Assembly: GCA_031290205.1 (NCBI GenBank)
Contig: JAITNZ010000004.1
Span: 1 to 6,543 of the forward strand
DNA from: Spirochaetaceae bacterium
Lineage (GTDB): Bacteria; Spirochaetota; Spirochaetia; Treponematales; Breznakiellaceae
Length of the DNA: 6,543 bases
Direction: 5' to 3'
Shown: in pieces, positions 1 to 5,621 of the stretch
Position numbering within the stretch: the stretch's first letter is position 1
Layout of the letters: every line of letters starts with the position of its first letter
The notes under the pieces: model-generated
Seen by the model: the letters and a program-made list of their open reading frames with translations, nothing else
What the model was told of the DNA's origin: nothing
Database searches by the model: none
Translations under genes and position numbers: made by a program

Positions 1-1
1 G

Positions 2-43
2 GGAGGTGCTGAAGCTATTGACTTTCACAACGAAATTGGATAA
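2..43 (+). CDS. C-terminal end of an upstream gene (partial)
   Basis: An open frame enters from the left edge and reads GGAEAIDFHNEIG before a TAA at 41-43. It ends two bases before the thioesterase start, the tight spacing usual within an operon. Thirteen residues are too few to assign a family. The call rests on spacing and an intact frame only, so it could be chance. Confidence 0.35.
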   Translation, partial: GGAEAIDFHNEIG

Positions 44-45
44 GA

Positions 46-459
46 ATGGGGTTTATGAATAATGAAAGCGTATTAAAAGTCGGCTTGGGGGCTGAAGTAA
101 GTGAACTTGTTACCGGCAAAAATACCGCCGTTGCCCTGGGGAGCGGTACCTTGGATGTTTACGCAACACCGGCGATGGTTGCTCTGATGGAGAAGGCATC
201 CTTAACGGCGGTAGCTGCCGCCTTGCCTGAAGGCTGCTCGACCGTCGGCGCCCTCATCAACATCAAGCATAGTTCGGCGAGCCCGCTTGGCGCTGGAATC
301 CGTGCGGAGGCGGTTCTAAGGGAAGTAGACGGGAAACGGCTTGTCTTTGACGTGCGCGCTTTTGACGGGGACGGACCCATAGGGGAAGGCGTCCATGAGC
401 GCTTTATTATCAACAACGAAAAATTCATGTCGAAGGCAAACGCGAAAAGCAAGCAGTAA
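46..459 (+). CDS. FlK-like hot-dog-fold acyl-CoA thioesterase
   Basis: Probable single-domain thioesterase of the fluoroacetyl-CoA thioesterase (FlK)-like family (COG5496 type), 137 aa. It would hydrolyse a small acyl-CoA in the cytoplasm; the natural substrate cannot be read from sequence. Family signatures run in order: NTAVALGSGTLDVYATPAMVALMEKA (in two parts, residues 26-51), the central INIKHSSASPLG (71-82), and GEGVHERFIINNEKF near the end. Thr41, Glu49 and His75 match in order and spacing the catalytic Thr42, Glu50 and His76 known in FlK. Length is normal for the family. A second ATG at 55 (M4) is equally possible; neither start has a convincing ribosome-binding site (a weak gga at 38-40, or gggg at 48-51 very close to the second ATG). 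The gene begins two bases after an upstream stop and ends three bases before the DUF2804 gene, so all are probably cotranscribed. A true fluoroacetate-resistance role is unlikely; disposal of unwanted acyl-CoA is the safer inference. Confidence 0.88.
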   Translation: MGFMNNESVLKVGLGAEVSELVTGKNTAVALGSGTLDVYATPAMVALMEKASLTAVAAALPEGCSTVGALINIKHSSASPLGAGIRAEAVLREVDGKRLVFDVRAFDGDGPIGEGVHERFIINNEKFMSKANAKSKQ

Positions 460-462
460 CTG

Positions 463-1491
463 ATGAATCAAATAGAAATCGCAGAAACACGCGCGATACT
501 TGATAATAGAGGTGTGCCCACTAATCTAGGCTGGGCGCGCGATCCGCATTTTGTGTATAATGCGGCTTCAGTATGGACACCGCAACGGTGGATAAGTTCA
601 TCAGACAAATATATTATCTTTTCAAAATCGTTTATGTTTATATTTGAAATTTATGATGGTGGTTTTTTAGGATTTATCAATGTAACGGCAGTCTCGCTTA
701 TTGACAAACATATAGCGTCACGAACAATTCCAATTCCTTTTCCGCTTGGCGATTTAAATCTCCCCACTACAAGTGAAGCAGGTTCGATACGCTGGCATCA
801 TGAAAAAACCATTCTTGATTTTATTGTTATGGATCAGGGTAGCAAAATAATTAAAATAGAGATACCGCAGGTTGGGCATAATAGAAATTTAAGAGGTGAA
901 GTTGTTTTAATTAAGCCCCCGGATGCCCAGGGGCTTTACACAAATTCATTGCATCAAGGTGAAAACAGATGCTTCCAATTTTCACACTGTTCCCCGTGGT
1001 GGTCGGTAGAAGGGGTAATGCAATATGAAAATATAGAAATGCCTTTTAAGAAAGGTCGGGCATGGGGGATATTCTACTGGAATAGAATAGTGCGTCCAAA
1101 AAAGGATGTGCACTATTGGGCTGCGGGCTGCGGGCTTGTCAACACTCGCGAGGTCAATTTTAGTATAGGTTATGGAACGGCGGACAGTTCCTGCGGAACA
1201 GAAAATGCTTTTTTTGTGAACGGAAAACTTCATAAATTGGAACTCGTAACGTTTCAGCTTTCCCCCTTAGGCTGGTTACAACCGTGGAAATTTACCAGTA
1301 ACGATTTTCGTCTTGAAATGGCTTTTTACCCAATTCAGCAATATACCCGCAAAAACTATATATTTAACCAATTGTATAAAGTGCAACAGGTCTATGGTTT
1401 TTTTTCAGGCAGCATAACTTTAGACGACGGCTCCCGCCTGCAGTTTGAAAGAATAACAGGACTTGTAGAAAAACGAAAAACGAAAAGTTAG
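463..1491 (+). CDS. DUF2804 family protein
   Basis: A 342-aa protein that I recognise as DUF2804, a family without an established function. The N-terminus has the family opening 'ILDNRGVPTNLGWAR-P-x-YN' (residues 12-33). The C-terminal half has the most telling motifs: TENAFFVNGKLHKLELVTF (246-264), a PW-x-FTS-x-DFRLEMAFYP block (274-290), and VYGFFSGSITLDDG (310-323) followed by G-x-VEK near the end. The usual D-W-G-R-G-x-W-P segment is altered here to GRAWGIFYWNR (198-208). There is no signal peptide or membrane helix, so it is probably a soluble, beta-rich cytoplasmic protein. It starts three bases after the thioesterase stop, which implies translational coupling; there is no strong ribosome-binding site of its own. 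The first 60 codons are mixed in base composition and the rest is AT-richer than the thioesterase gene. It ends nine bases from the converging gene at 1501. Confidence 0.88.
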   Translation: MNQIEIAETRAILDNRGVPTNLGWARDPHFVYNAASVWTPQRWISSSDKYIIFSKSFMFIFEIYDGGFLGFINVTAVSLIDKHIASRTIPIPFPLGDLNLPTTSEAGSIRWHHEKTILDFIVMDQGSKIIKIEIPQVGHNRNLRGEVVLIKPPDAQGLYTNSLHQGENRCFQFSHCSPWWSVEGVMQYENIEMPFKKGRAWGIFYWNRIVRPKKDVHYWAAGCGLVNTREVNFSIGYGTADSSCGTENAFFVNGKLHKLELVTFQLSPLGWLQPWKFTSNDFRLEMAFYPIQQYTRKNYIFNQLYKVQQVYGFFSGSITLDDGSRLQFERITGLVEKRKTKS

Positions 1492-1500
1492 AAATAATTC

Positions 1501-2412
1501 CTAAAGTCCAGAATATTCTGTTTGTAACACCTCGGTCGAACTGATAAACACGACGCGCCCTTGCCTGAGCAAATTGCGGTTCGACTCGGAAGCGAGAATC
1601 AGCGTGGCATCTTCGATATCGATGATCGGGTCCGTAGGGCGGATGCCGAAAACGCCGCGCGCAATTATCTTTAACGGTTTGCTCCCGACGATTTTTTCAA
1701 GTTCGGGCGATAAGCCGGACGGCGTCATCTTAAAAATAGTCCCGCTATCCGCATAATGCACGAGTGTAGAATGATGAAAGACATCGGGGTCGGCGAATTT
1801 TTTATCATAAACCAGATTCATTTCGGTATCCCAAATCTTGGGGAAAAGGCAGGGTTGAAGATAGGCGCCGCTATAACGCCCGTGTATGGGCAATTCCTTA
1901 TCGGCGATAATGATGATGCCGGTAAATGAGGGAACAGCCGGCGGATTTATCTTATGTTCAAAATCAACACCCGCGCTGTGCTTTATCAGCTTTGATGAAA
2001 TTTCGTTAAGCGTGATGCTATGAGAGCTTGAAATCCGCTGCATATCAACAGACAATGTGGGGGGAATGTTTTTTGCGTTTAGTACAATGTCATCAATGGC
2101 AGCGGGTGAAAGCTCTCCATGCTCTATAAGGTCGCTCATTACGGAAGAAGAATCCACCGAAATCGAGTACATAAAATTCTTTATTTTTGCATTATATTCA
2201 CCAAAAAGGCTGTTTTCCGCCTGCGTACGCCCTGCGGGAAGGTTCAGTCCTAGTTTTTTAAGCTCCAACTGGCAGGAAACATTGATTTTCATATTGACCC
2301 AATCAAGAATGACGGACATACCGCTGTTTTCCGCCCCGTAAAGTTCCGTTCCGGCATAAAAAAACAAAAAACCAGCCGCAAGCGCAATGGCGGAAATTAA
2401 TGTACTTCTCAT
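1501..2412 (-). CDS. Exported protein, conserved-looking spirochaetal family
   Basis: A 303-aa protein starting MRSTLISAIALAAGFLFFYAG, a short basic start and hydrophobic core typical of a signal peptide or N-terminal anchor; cleavage near GAENSG (about residue 27) is plausible. The mature part begins with an amphipathic strand region (SVILDWVNMKINVSCQLEL, 33-51), then KKLGLNLPAGR (52-62). The second half has SFTGIIIIAD (162-171), LQPCLFPKIWD (185-195), VYDKKFADPD, LVHYADS, SKPLKIIARGVFG (244-256), DPIIDIEDA (261-269) and RVVFIS at the end. This order (hydrophobic strand, R/Q-P-x-L-x-P-x-I-x-D, VY, V-x-YA, PL-x-I-x-A-x-G, D-x-II-x-x-DA, RVV) resembles the C-terminal domain I remember from LPP20/FlgP-type envelope proteins, but there is no lipobox. 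Function unknown. The frame stays open to 2547, but residues coded upstream of 2472 come from an intergenic repeat; an ATG at 2472 is an alternative start. Neither start has a clear ribosome-binding site. Confidence 0.75.
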   Translation of the reverse strand: MRSTLISAIALAAGFLFFYAGTELYGAENSGMSVILDWVNMKINVSCQLELKKLGLNLPAGRTQAENSLFGEYNAKIKNFMYSISVDSSSVMSDLIEHGELSPAAIDDIVLNAKNIPPTLSVDMQRISSSHSITLNEISSKLIKHSAGVDFEHKINPPAVPSFTGIIIIADKELPIHGRYSGAYLQPCLFPKIWDTEMNLVYDKKFADPDVFHHSTLVHYADSGTIFKMTPSGLSPELEKIVGSKPLKIIARGVFGIRPTDPIIDIEDATLILASESNRNLLRQGRVVFISSTEVLQTEYSGL

Positions 2413-2508
2413 GCTTAAAAAATCGGAATTTCGGCGCAAAATATGAATAGCTTTGTTGAACTTATGCGACATACGCAGAATGGCGCAACAATTACGAATT
2501 CGAAAATT

Positions 2509-2536
2509 AACCACGAACGGCACGAACCACACGAAC
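2509..2536 (+). repeat. Left arm of 'ttcgtg' inverted repeat
   Basis: This arm is built of three spaced copies of (c)cacgaac and pairs with 2602-2629, matching at 25 of 28 positions across a 65-bp loop. The triplicated heptamer gives each arm an internal near-direct repeat as well. Similar 'ttcgtggttcgtg' runs are, as I recall, scattered between genes in some treponeme genomes. Confidence 0.85.
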
Positions 2537-2601
2537 AAATTGCGCAATTCTCATGATTTCTGCCTTGTTTAGCACCATTATTCATATTCGTTTCGTCTTC
2601 C

Positions 2602-2629
2602 GTTCGTGTTGTTCGTGAGGTTCGTGGTT
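2602..2629 (-). repeat. Right arm of 'ttcgtg' inverted repeat
   Basis: Reverse complement partner of 2509-2536 (25 of 28 bases). The three mismatches fall only in the two-base spacers between the cacgaac units, so the heptamer units themselves are perfectly kept in both arms. Transcribed in either direction this would form a long hairpin without a following T run, so it is not an evident intrinsic terminator. Confidence 0.85.
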
Positions 2630-2663
2630 GAATTCGGAACTGCCGAGAATGGCGCTTTCCTAC

Positions 2664-2692
2664 TTGAATAATTAATTGAGACTGTATATAAT
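2664..2692 (+). promoter_or_regulatory. sigma70-type promoter of dcd
   Basis: A -35 box ttgaat (2664-2669), a 17-bp spacer and a perfect -10 box tataat (2687-2692). Transcription would start near 2699-2700, about 30 bases before the TTG at 2730. This rules against the longer reading frame from a TTG at 2676, which would lie upstream of the transcript start. Confidence 0.65.
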
Positions 2693-2729
2693 AATCTGGA
2701 CTGAGGCAAGATTGTTGCGGGGGCGTGGT

Positions 2730-3257
2730 TTGATTCTTTCGGGTATAGAAATAGCAAACTCTATAGAAAAAGGCGACATAGAAATCGATCCTTTTGAAAA
2801 ATCAATGCTTAACCCCAATAGCTATAACTTGAGGTTATATAATAAATTATTGGTTTATACTGACGAAATTCTTGACATGAAAACGCCATTAAATACAAAT
2901 GAAATAAAAATTCCTGAAAACGGGTATGTTTTGCGCCCAGGGAAATTGTATTTGGGTAGGACATTTGAATATACAAAGACTAACAAATATGTTCCCATGC
3001 TAGAAGGAAGATCGTCAGTTGGAAGATTGGGAATCTATATTCATGTAACAGCAGGTTTTGGCGATGTTGGATTTAGCGGCTATTGGACATTAGAAATGCA
3101 GTGTATTCAACCCGTAAGGATATATCCAATGGTTGAAATTTGCCAAATATATTACCATACCATTTCTGACAATTATAATACCTATGAAAATGGTAAATAT
3201 CAGAATAATAAGGGAATTCAACCTAGTTTATTTTATAAAGACTTTGAAAAAAAATAA
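2730..3257 (+). CDS. dcd: dCTP deaminase
   Basis: A 175-aa enzyme of the trimeric dUTPase-fold dCTP deaminase family, which makes dUTP from dCTP (or dUMP in the bifunctional types) on the route to dTMP. The start LILSGIEIANSIEKGDI (read from TTG) matches the usual MILS-x-x-x-I opening, and a G-rich stretch gcggggg (2717-2722) sits seven bases upstream, so TTG at 2730 is preferred. The core EGRSSVGRLGI (92-102) and HVTAGFGDVGFSGYWTLEM (105-123) supply Ser95, Arg99 and Glu122, which match the spacing of catalytic Ser111, Arg115 and Glu138 of E. coli Dcd. The C-terminal KYQNNKG-x-QPSLFYKDF is the lid that closes over the bound nucleotide. Whether it also cleaves the triphosphate cannot be settled by eye. 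The gene is far more AT-rich than mnmG next to it and has its own promoter beside a repeat, which hints at separate acquisition. It converges on mnmG with a 34-bp gap. Confidence 0.93.
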   Translation: MILSGIEIANSIEKGDIEIDPFEKSMLNPNSYNLRLYNKLLVYTDEILDMKTPLNTNEIKIPENGYVLRPGKLYLGRTFEYTKTNKYVPMLEGRSSVGRLGIYIHVTAGFGDVGFSGYWTLEMQCIQPVRIYPMVEICQIYYHTISDNYNTYENGKYQNNKGIQPSLFYKDFEKK

Positions 3258-3291
3258 TGTATAGACATTTTTTGTATGAAACTATGATACG

Positions 3292-5259
3292 CTATCCCCG
3301 CGCCGCAAGCACCATCAGCAGGGCGATGTCCCCCTGACGGACGCCAGGAATGCGCGCAGCCTGCCCGACAGAAAGTGGGCGGGTCGCAGAAAATTTTTCA
3401 CGCGCCTCCATCGAAAGCCCGCTCAAGGCTGCGTAATCCATATCCGCAGGAAGCTTGATTGCCTCCAGCTTACCAAGCCGCGCGGCAAGACGGCGCTCCT
3501 TTTCGATATAGCCCGCATACTTGCTATCTAATACCGCCCGTTCGATCCACTCAGGCGGATACTCAGCCAGCTCGGGCGCTAATGCTGCCAAGTCTTGTAA
3601 GCGTTCCTCACTCATTGCTAATTTTTCATTGTGCGTAAACGAAATAATTTTTCTGTTAGCAAGCAAGTCCTTGATAGCATCTATCGACTCGGTCTTCCGC
3701 AAAAAACGCTCCCAGCGCTCATCATCGATAAGACCTGCCTCCCGCCCCTTGGGGGTAAGTCGGCTGTCGGCAGTATCGTGCCTCAGAATCAGACGGTGCT
3801 CAGCGCGGGAGGTGAACATGCGGTACGGTTCCTTCGTGCCGAGCGTCGTTAGGTCGTCAATCAACACTCCGATATATGCTTCCGCACGGCTTAAGATGAG
3901 GGGAGCCCCCCCCCCCCTCTTAGAAGAAATTTTTCCTGCGGCGTTGATACCGGCGATAAGACCCTGCGCGGCAGCTTCCTCATAACCGGAAGAACCGTTG
4001 GTTTGCCCCGCGCAATAAAAGCCCTCAAGCCGCTTGGATTCGAGTGTTGGATAGAGGTCGAGGGGGTCAAGGTAGTCGTATTCCACCGCATACGCCGGAC
4101 GGACAATATGCGCGGTTTCCAGCCCGTAAATCGTGTGAATATATCGTTCCTGCACATCTTCAGGCATTGAGGACGAAAGCCCGTTCAGGTAATACTCATT
4201 CGTGCCCCGCCCCTCAGGCTCTATAAAAAGATGATGCCGGTCACGGTCGGGAAAGCGCATCACCTTGTCTTCAATCGAAGGACAGTAGCGAGGACCCGTC
4301 CCCGTTATCTTTCCGCTATAGAGCGGCGAGCGCTGAATGTTCTCGCGGATTATGTTATGCGTATCACTATTCGTGTTCGTAATATAGCAAGGTAGCGAGG
4401 AGAGATCAGAAGGGGGGAGCCCCCCCCCCGCTCCGAACCCTTCGGGTTCTACGCTACCCCCCCTCCTAGGGGCGCCGCCCCTAAAACCCCGCTCCCCCTT
4501 ACGCGCCGAAGCCTGCGGGAACAAATCGCCCTTCTCTTGCCAAGCGCAAGGCTGAACCCGCCTGTGGCGGAACGAGAACGGAACGAACGGCTCGCCCTCC
4601 TGCCGCTCTAACTTTTCAAAGTCGATGCTCGGCGCGGCGATGCGTGCAGGCGTTCCCGTTTTGAAGCGCCCCAGCGGGAAACCGCGCCGCCGCAGCGCCG
4701 CACCAAGCCCCAGCGCCGCCGCCTCGCCGAGCCGCCCCTCAGGCGCATCATACTCGCCTCTAAATATTTTCCCCTCCATAAAAGTTCCCGCGGCGAGTAT
4801 CACCGCACGAGCGCTTATCTTGTGCCCGCGCGCGGTAACAACGCCGCACACTTTTTCCCGCCCCCCCCCCCACTCACCCTCTACCATGAGGTCGACGACT
4901 GTGTCCATGAAGATTGCTAGATTGTGCTGGCTTTCGGCGGCGCGGCGAGCCAGCGCTTGATAGTCTGCTTTATCGACTTGGGCGCGGGGGGCTTGCACCG
5001 CAGGTCCCCGTGACCGATTGAGGACGCGGTACTGTATCATCGAGGCATCGGTAAGCCGCGCCATCTCTCCGCCGAGCGCATCCACTTCGCGGACGATATT
5101 CCCCTTAGAGAGCCCCCCGATAGCCGGATTGCAGGAGAGCGCGCAGATACGGTCGGGATTAAGCGTGATCATGAGCACAGACAGCCCAAGCCGCGCCGCC
5201 GCTAACGCCGCCTCCAATCCGGCATGCCCCCCGCCGATAACGATACAGTCATAGTCCAT
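3292..5259 (-). CDS. mnmG: tRNA uridine-5-carboxymethylaminomethyl modification enzyme MnmG
   Basis: The FAD-dependent partner of MnmE, which installs the carboxymethylaminomethyl group on wobble U34 of several tRNAs. The 655-aa product starts MDYDCIVIGGGHAGLEAAL, with the dinucleotide-binding GGGHAG at residues 9-14. Cys43 in LSCNPAIGG and Cys326 in GPRYCPSIEDKV match the functional Cys47 and Cys277 of E. coli MnmG. Other family motifs are GRFKTGTPARI (197-207), LPCYITNTN (289-297), GTKEPYRMFTSRAEHRLILRHDTAD (two parts, 484-508), and the C-terminal YAGYIEKE and LS-x-EAREK segments. The frame is open to 5358, but the FAD motif fixes the start at 5259. Between FSF (228-230) and LPCYI there are about 48 more residues than in E. 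coli; this stretch is rich in Gly, Arg and Pro and is coded by a palindromic GC-rich element. Three long G tracts lie in the coding strand. Frame is intact throughout, so the enzyme is probably made. Confidence 0.96.
   Translation of the reverse strand: MDYDCIVIGGGHAGLEAALAAARLGLSVLMITLNPDRICALSCNPAIGGLSKGNIVREVDALGGEMARLTDASMIQYRVLNRSRGPAVQAPRAQVDKADYQALARRAAESQHNLAIFMDTVVDLMVEGEWGGGREKVCGVVTARGHKISARAVILAAGTFMEGKIFRGEYDAPEGRLGEAAALGLGAALRRRGFPLGRFKTGTPARIAAPSIDFEKLERQEGEPFVPFSFRHRRVQPCAWQEKGDLFPQASARKGERGFRGGAPRRGGSVEPEGFGAGGGLPPSDLSSLPCYITNTNSDTHNIIRENIQRSPLYSGKITGTGPRYCPSIEDKVMRFPDRDRHHLFIEPEGRGTNEYYLNGLSSSMPEDVQERYIHTIYGLETAHIVRPAYAVEYDYLDPLDLYPTLESKRLEGFYCAGQTNGSSGYEEAAAQGLIAGINAAGKISSKRGGGAPLILSRAEAYIGVLIDDLTTLGTKEPYRMFTSRAEHRLILRHDTADSRLTPKGREAGLIDDERWERFLRKTESIDAIKDLLANRKIISFTHNEKLAMSEERLQDLAALAPELAEYPPEWIERAVLDSKYAGYIEKERRLAARLGKLEAIKLPADMDYAALSGLSMEAREKFSATRPLSVGQAARIPGVRQGDIALLMVLAARG
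3906..3917 (-). repeat. 12-base G tract in mnmG coding strand
   Basis: Twelve consecutive C on the given strand (G in the mRNA), coding Gly-Gly-Gly within SSKRGGGAPLIL at about residues 448-451. A tract this long in a coding region is prone to slipped-strand length change. The flanking gggagc just before it also precedes the C tract at 4420. Confidence 0.9.
4410..4500 (-). repeat. GC-rich palindromic element inserted in frame in mnmG
   Basis: The ends are inverted repeats: aaggggggagc (4410-4420) and gctccccctt (4491-4500) pair over ten bases with one bulged G. Inside lie two perfect hairpins: gaaccc/gggttc around ttc (4435-4449) and taggggc/gccccta around gcc (4467-4483). The element codes part of a Gly/Arg/Pro-rich stretch (RGFRGGAPRRGG, then EPEGFGAGGGLPP) exactly where MnmG is about 48 residues longer than E. 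coli MnmG. The whole extra stretch spans roughly 4408-4551, so the palindrome accounts for about two thirds of it. It has no stop codon in the mnmG frame. Confidence 0.75.
4420..4429 (-). repeat. 10-base G tract in mnmG coding strand
   Basis: Ten C on the given strand, part of the left end of the palindromic element; it codes the GAGGG portion of the inserted segment. Confidence 0.9.
4861..4871 (-). repeat. 11-base G tract in mnmG coding strand
   Basis: Eleven C on the given strand, coding the Gly run of VEGEWGGGREK (about residues 126-136), a loop position where MnmG proteins vary in length. No palindrome surrounds it, unlike the tract at 4420. Confidence 0.9.
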
Positions 5260-5265
5260 AGCGCT

Positions 5266-5294
5266 ATTATAGCAGCGAATTGCATGTGAATCTA
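5266..5294 (-). promoter_or_regulatory. Candidate mnmG promoter, leaderless
   Basis: Read on the minus strand, a perfect -10 tataat lies at 5271-5266 and a weak -35 tagatt at 5294-5289, 17 bp apart. The -10 ends six bases before the ATG at 5259, so transcription would begin at or next to the start codon. No ribosome-binding site is visible upstream of that ATG, which fits a leaderless message. Confidence 0.45.
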
Positions 5295-5327
5295 GGATGG
5301 AATCGCGCCGGAGAAAATATCCATCCT
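5294..5327. other. Inverted repeat (8-bp stem) in the mnmG upstream spacer
   Basis: aggatgga (5294-5301) and tccatcct (5320-5327) are perfect inverted copies separated by 18 bases. The repeat touches the candidate -35 of mnmG and lies 23 bases upstream of the ribosome-binding site at 5350. It could be an operator dyad; there is no T run to make it a terminator. Confidence 0.4.
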
Positions 5328-5349
5328 TGTCATTTAGCGTCAAAATAAG

Positions 5350-5513
5350 AAGGAGCAAAAAATGGAAGCTATCGTTCAGGAAGTAGACGTTGCGCGGCTA
5401 ACGTCAATATTTTATATTCCTGCTCAAATTTAAAAGAGGCAATTTCATTATATTATGAGGAAATTGCCAAAATAAAAGCTCACATTGACAATATAGTGAA
5501 TAGGGGGAACAGA
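5350..5513 (+). pseudogene. Probable HicB-like antitoxin remnant
   Basis: A strong ribosome-binding site aaggag (5350-5355) stands six bases before an ATG at 5362. That frame reads MEAIVQEVDVARLTSIFYIP and stops after only 23 residues at 5433. Overlapping it in another frame is SNLKEAISLYYEEIAKIKAH (5424-5483) without a start of its own. HicB-type antitoxins typically open with a M-x-A-x-V-x-E strand and carry (E)NLKEAIELYLE at the end of the first domain, about 30 residues later. The two fragments look like the two ends of such a domain brought together by an internal deletion and put out of frame. No hicA-like toxin gene is adjacent. The alternative is a real 23-aa peptide gene, since the ribosome-binding site is intact. 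The family assignment rests on a short motif. Confidence 0.45.
5438..5468. other. Inverted repeat, 9-bp perfect stem
   Basis: ggcaatttc (5438-5446) and gaaattgcc (5460-5468) pair perfectly around a 13-base AT-rich loop. It lies inside the HicB-like remnant and is not followed by a T run, so its role as a terminator is doubtful. Confidence 0.5.
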
Positions 5514-5527
5514 GAACAGAGAACAGA
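5507..5527 (+). repeat. Three tandem copies of gaacaga
   Basis: Three perfect head-to-tail heptamers. A degenerate inverted counterpart follows at about 5570-5590 (its reverse complement contains aacagagagc), so the whole 5504-5599 block is a loose inverted repeat. It lies between the HicB-like remnant and the lipoprotein stop, and the frames read through it on both strands are probably repeat-derived. Confidence 0.85.
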
Positions 5528-5621
5528 GGAAGAGCATACCAGAAATCTCTCTTCGCTGTATCTCTCAATTCTCGCTGCTCTCTGTTACCTGCTCCTCCCT
5601 TCTTTTTGCTCATCCGGTTAT

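Larger units (their letters stand above)
2477..2655. repeat. MITE-like unit bounded by 10-bp direct repeats
   Basis: The decamer agaatggcgc occurs at 2477-2486 and again at 2646-2655 in the same orientation. Between the copies lie 159 bp holding an imperfect inverted repeat of 28-bp arms, each flanked on its outer side by the palindrome gaattc (2496-2501 and 2630-2635). Direct repeats around an inverted-repeat unit without any open frame are what a small non-autonomous insertion would leave. The inverted repeats do not reach the direct repeats exactly, so the reading is tentative. The unit lies just upstream of both the exported protein gene (-) and the dcd promoter (+). Confidence 0.4.

Noticed and set aside
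1492..1500. Intrinsic terminator between the converging genes at 1491 and 1501, or between 3257 and 3292
   Set aside because: No GC-rich hairpin with a T run is visible in either gap.
2413..2547. N-terminal extension of the exported protein to a 348-aa frame
   Set aside because: Its first 13 or so residues (MRNLFVWFVPFVV) are the translation of the inverted repeat, and a normal signal peptide begins at 2412.
2676..2729. 18-residue upstream extension of Dcd from a TTG
   Set aside because: It overlaps the -10 box and lies upstream of the likely transcript start; family members begin at the (M/L)ILS motif.
2730..3257. Antiphage dCTP deaminase defence gene
   Set aside because: The known defence enzymes that deplete dCTP belong to the zinc-dependent deaminase family, whereas this one shows the trimeric dUTPase-fold Ser-Arg-Glu catalytic set of metabolic Dcd.
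3521..4960. Several plus-strand frames opposite mnmG
   Set aside because: They are by-products of the GC-rich antisense strand; MnmG motifs run continuously on the other strand.
5260..5358. 33-residue upstream extension of MnmG
   Set aside because: The FAD-binding VIGGGHAG must lie near the N-terminus, and a promoter -10 falls inside the extension.
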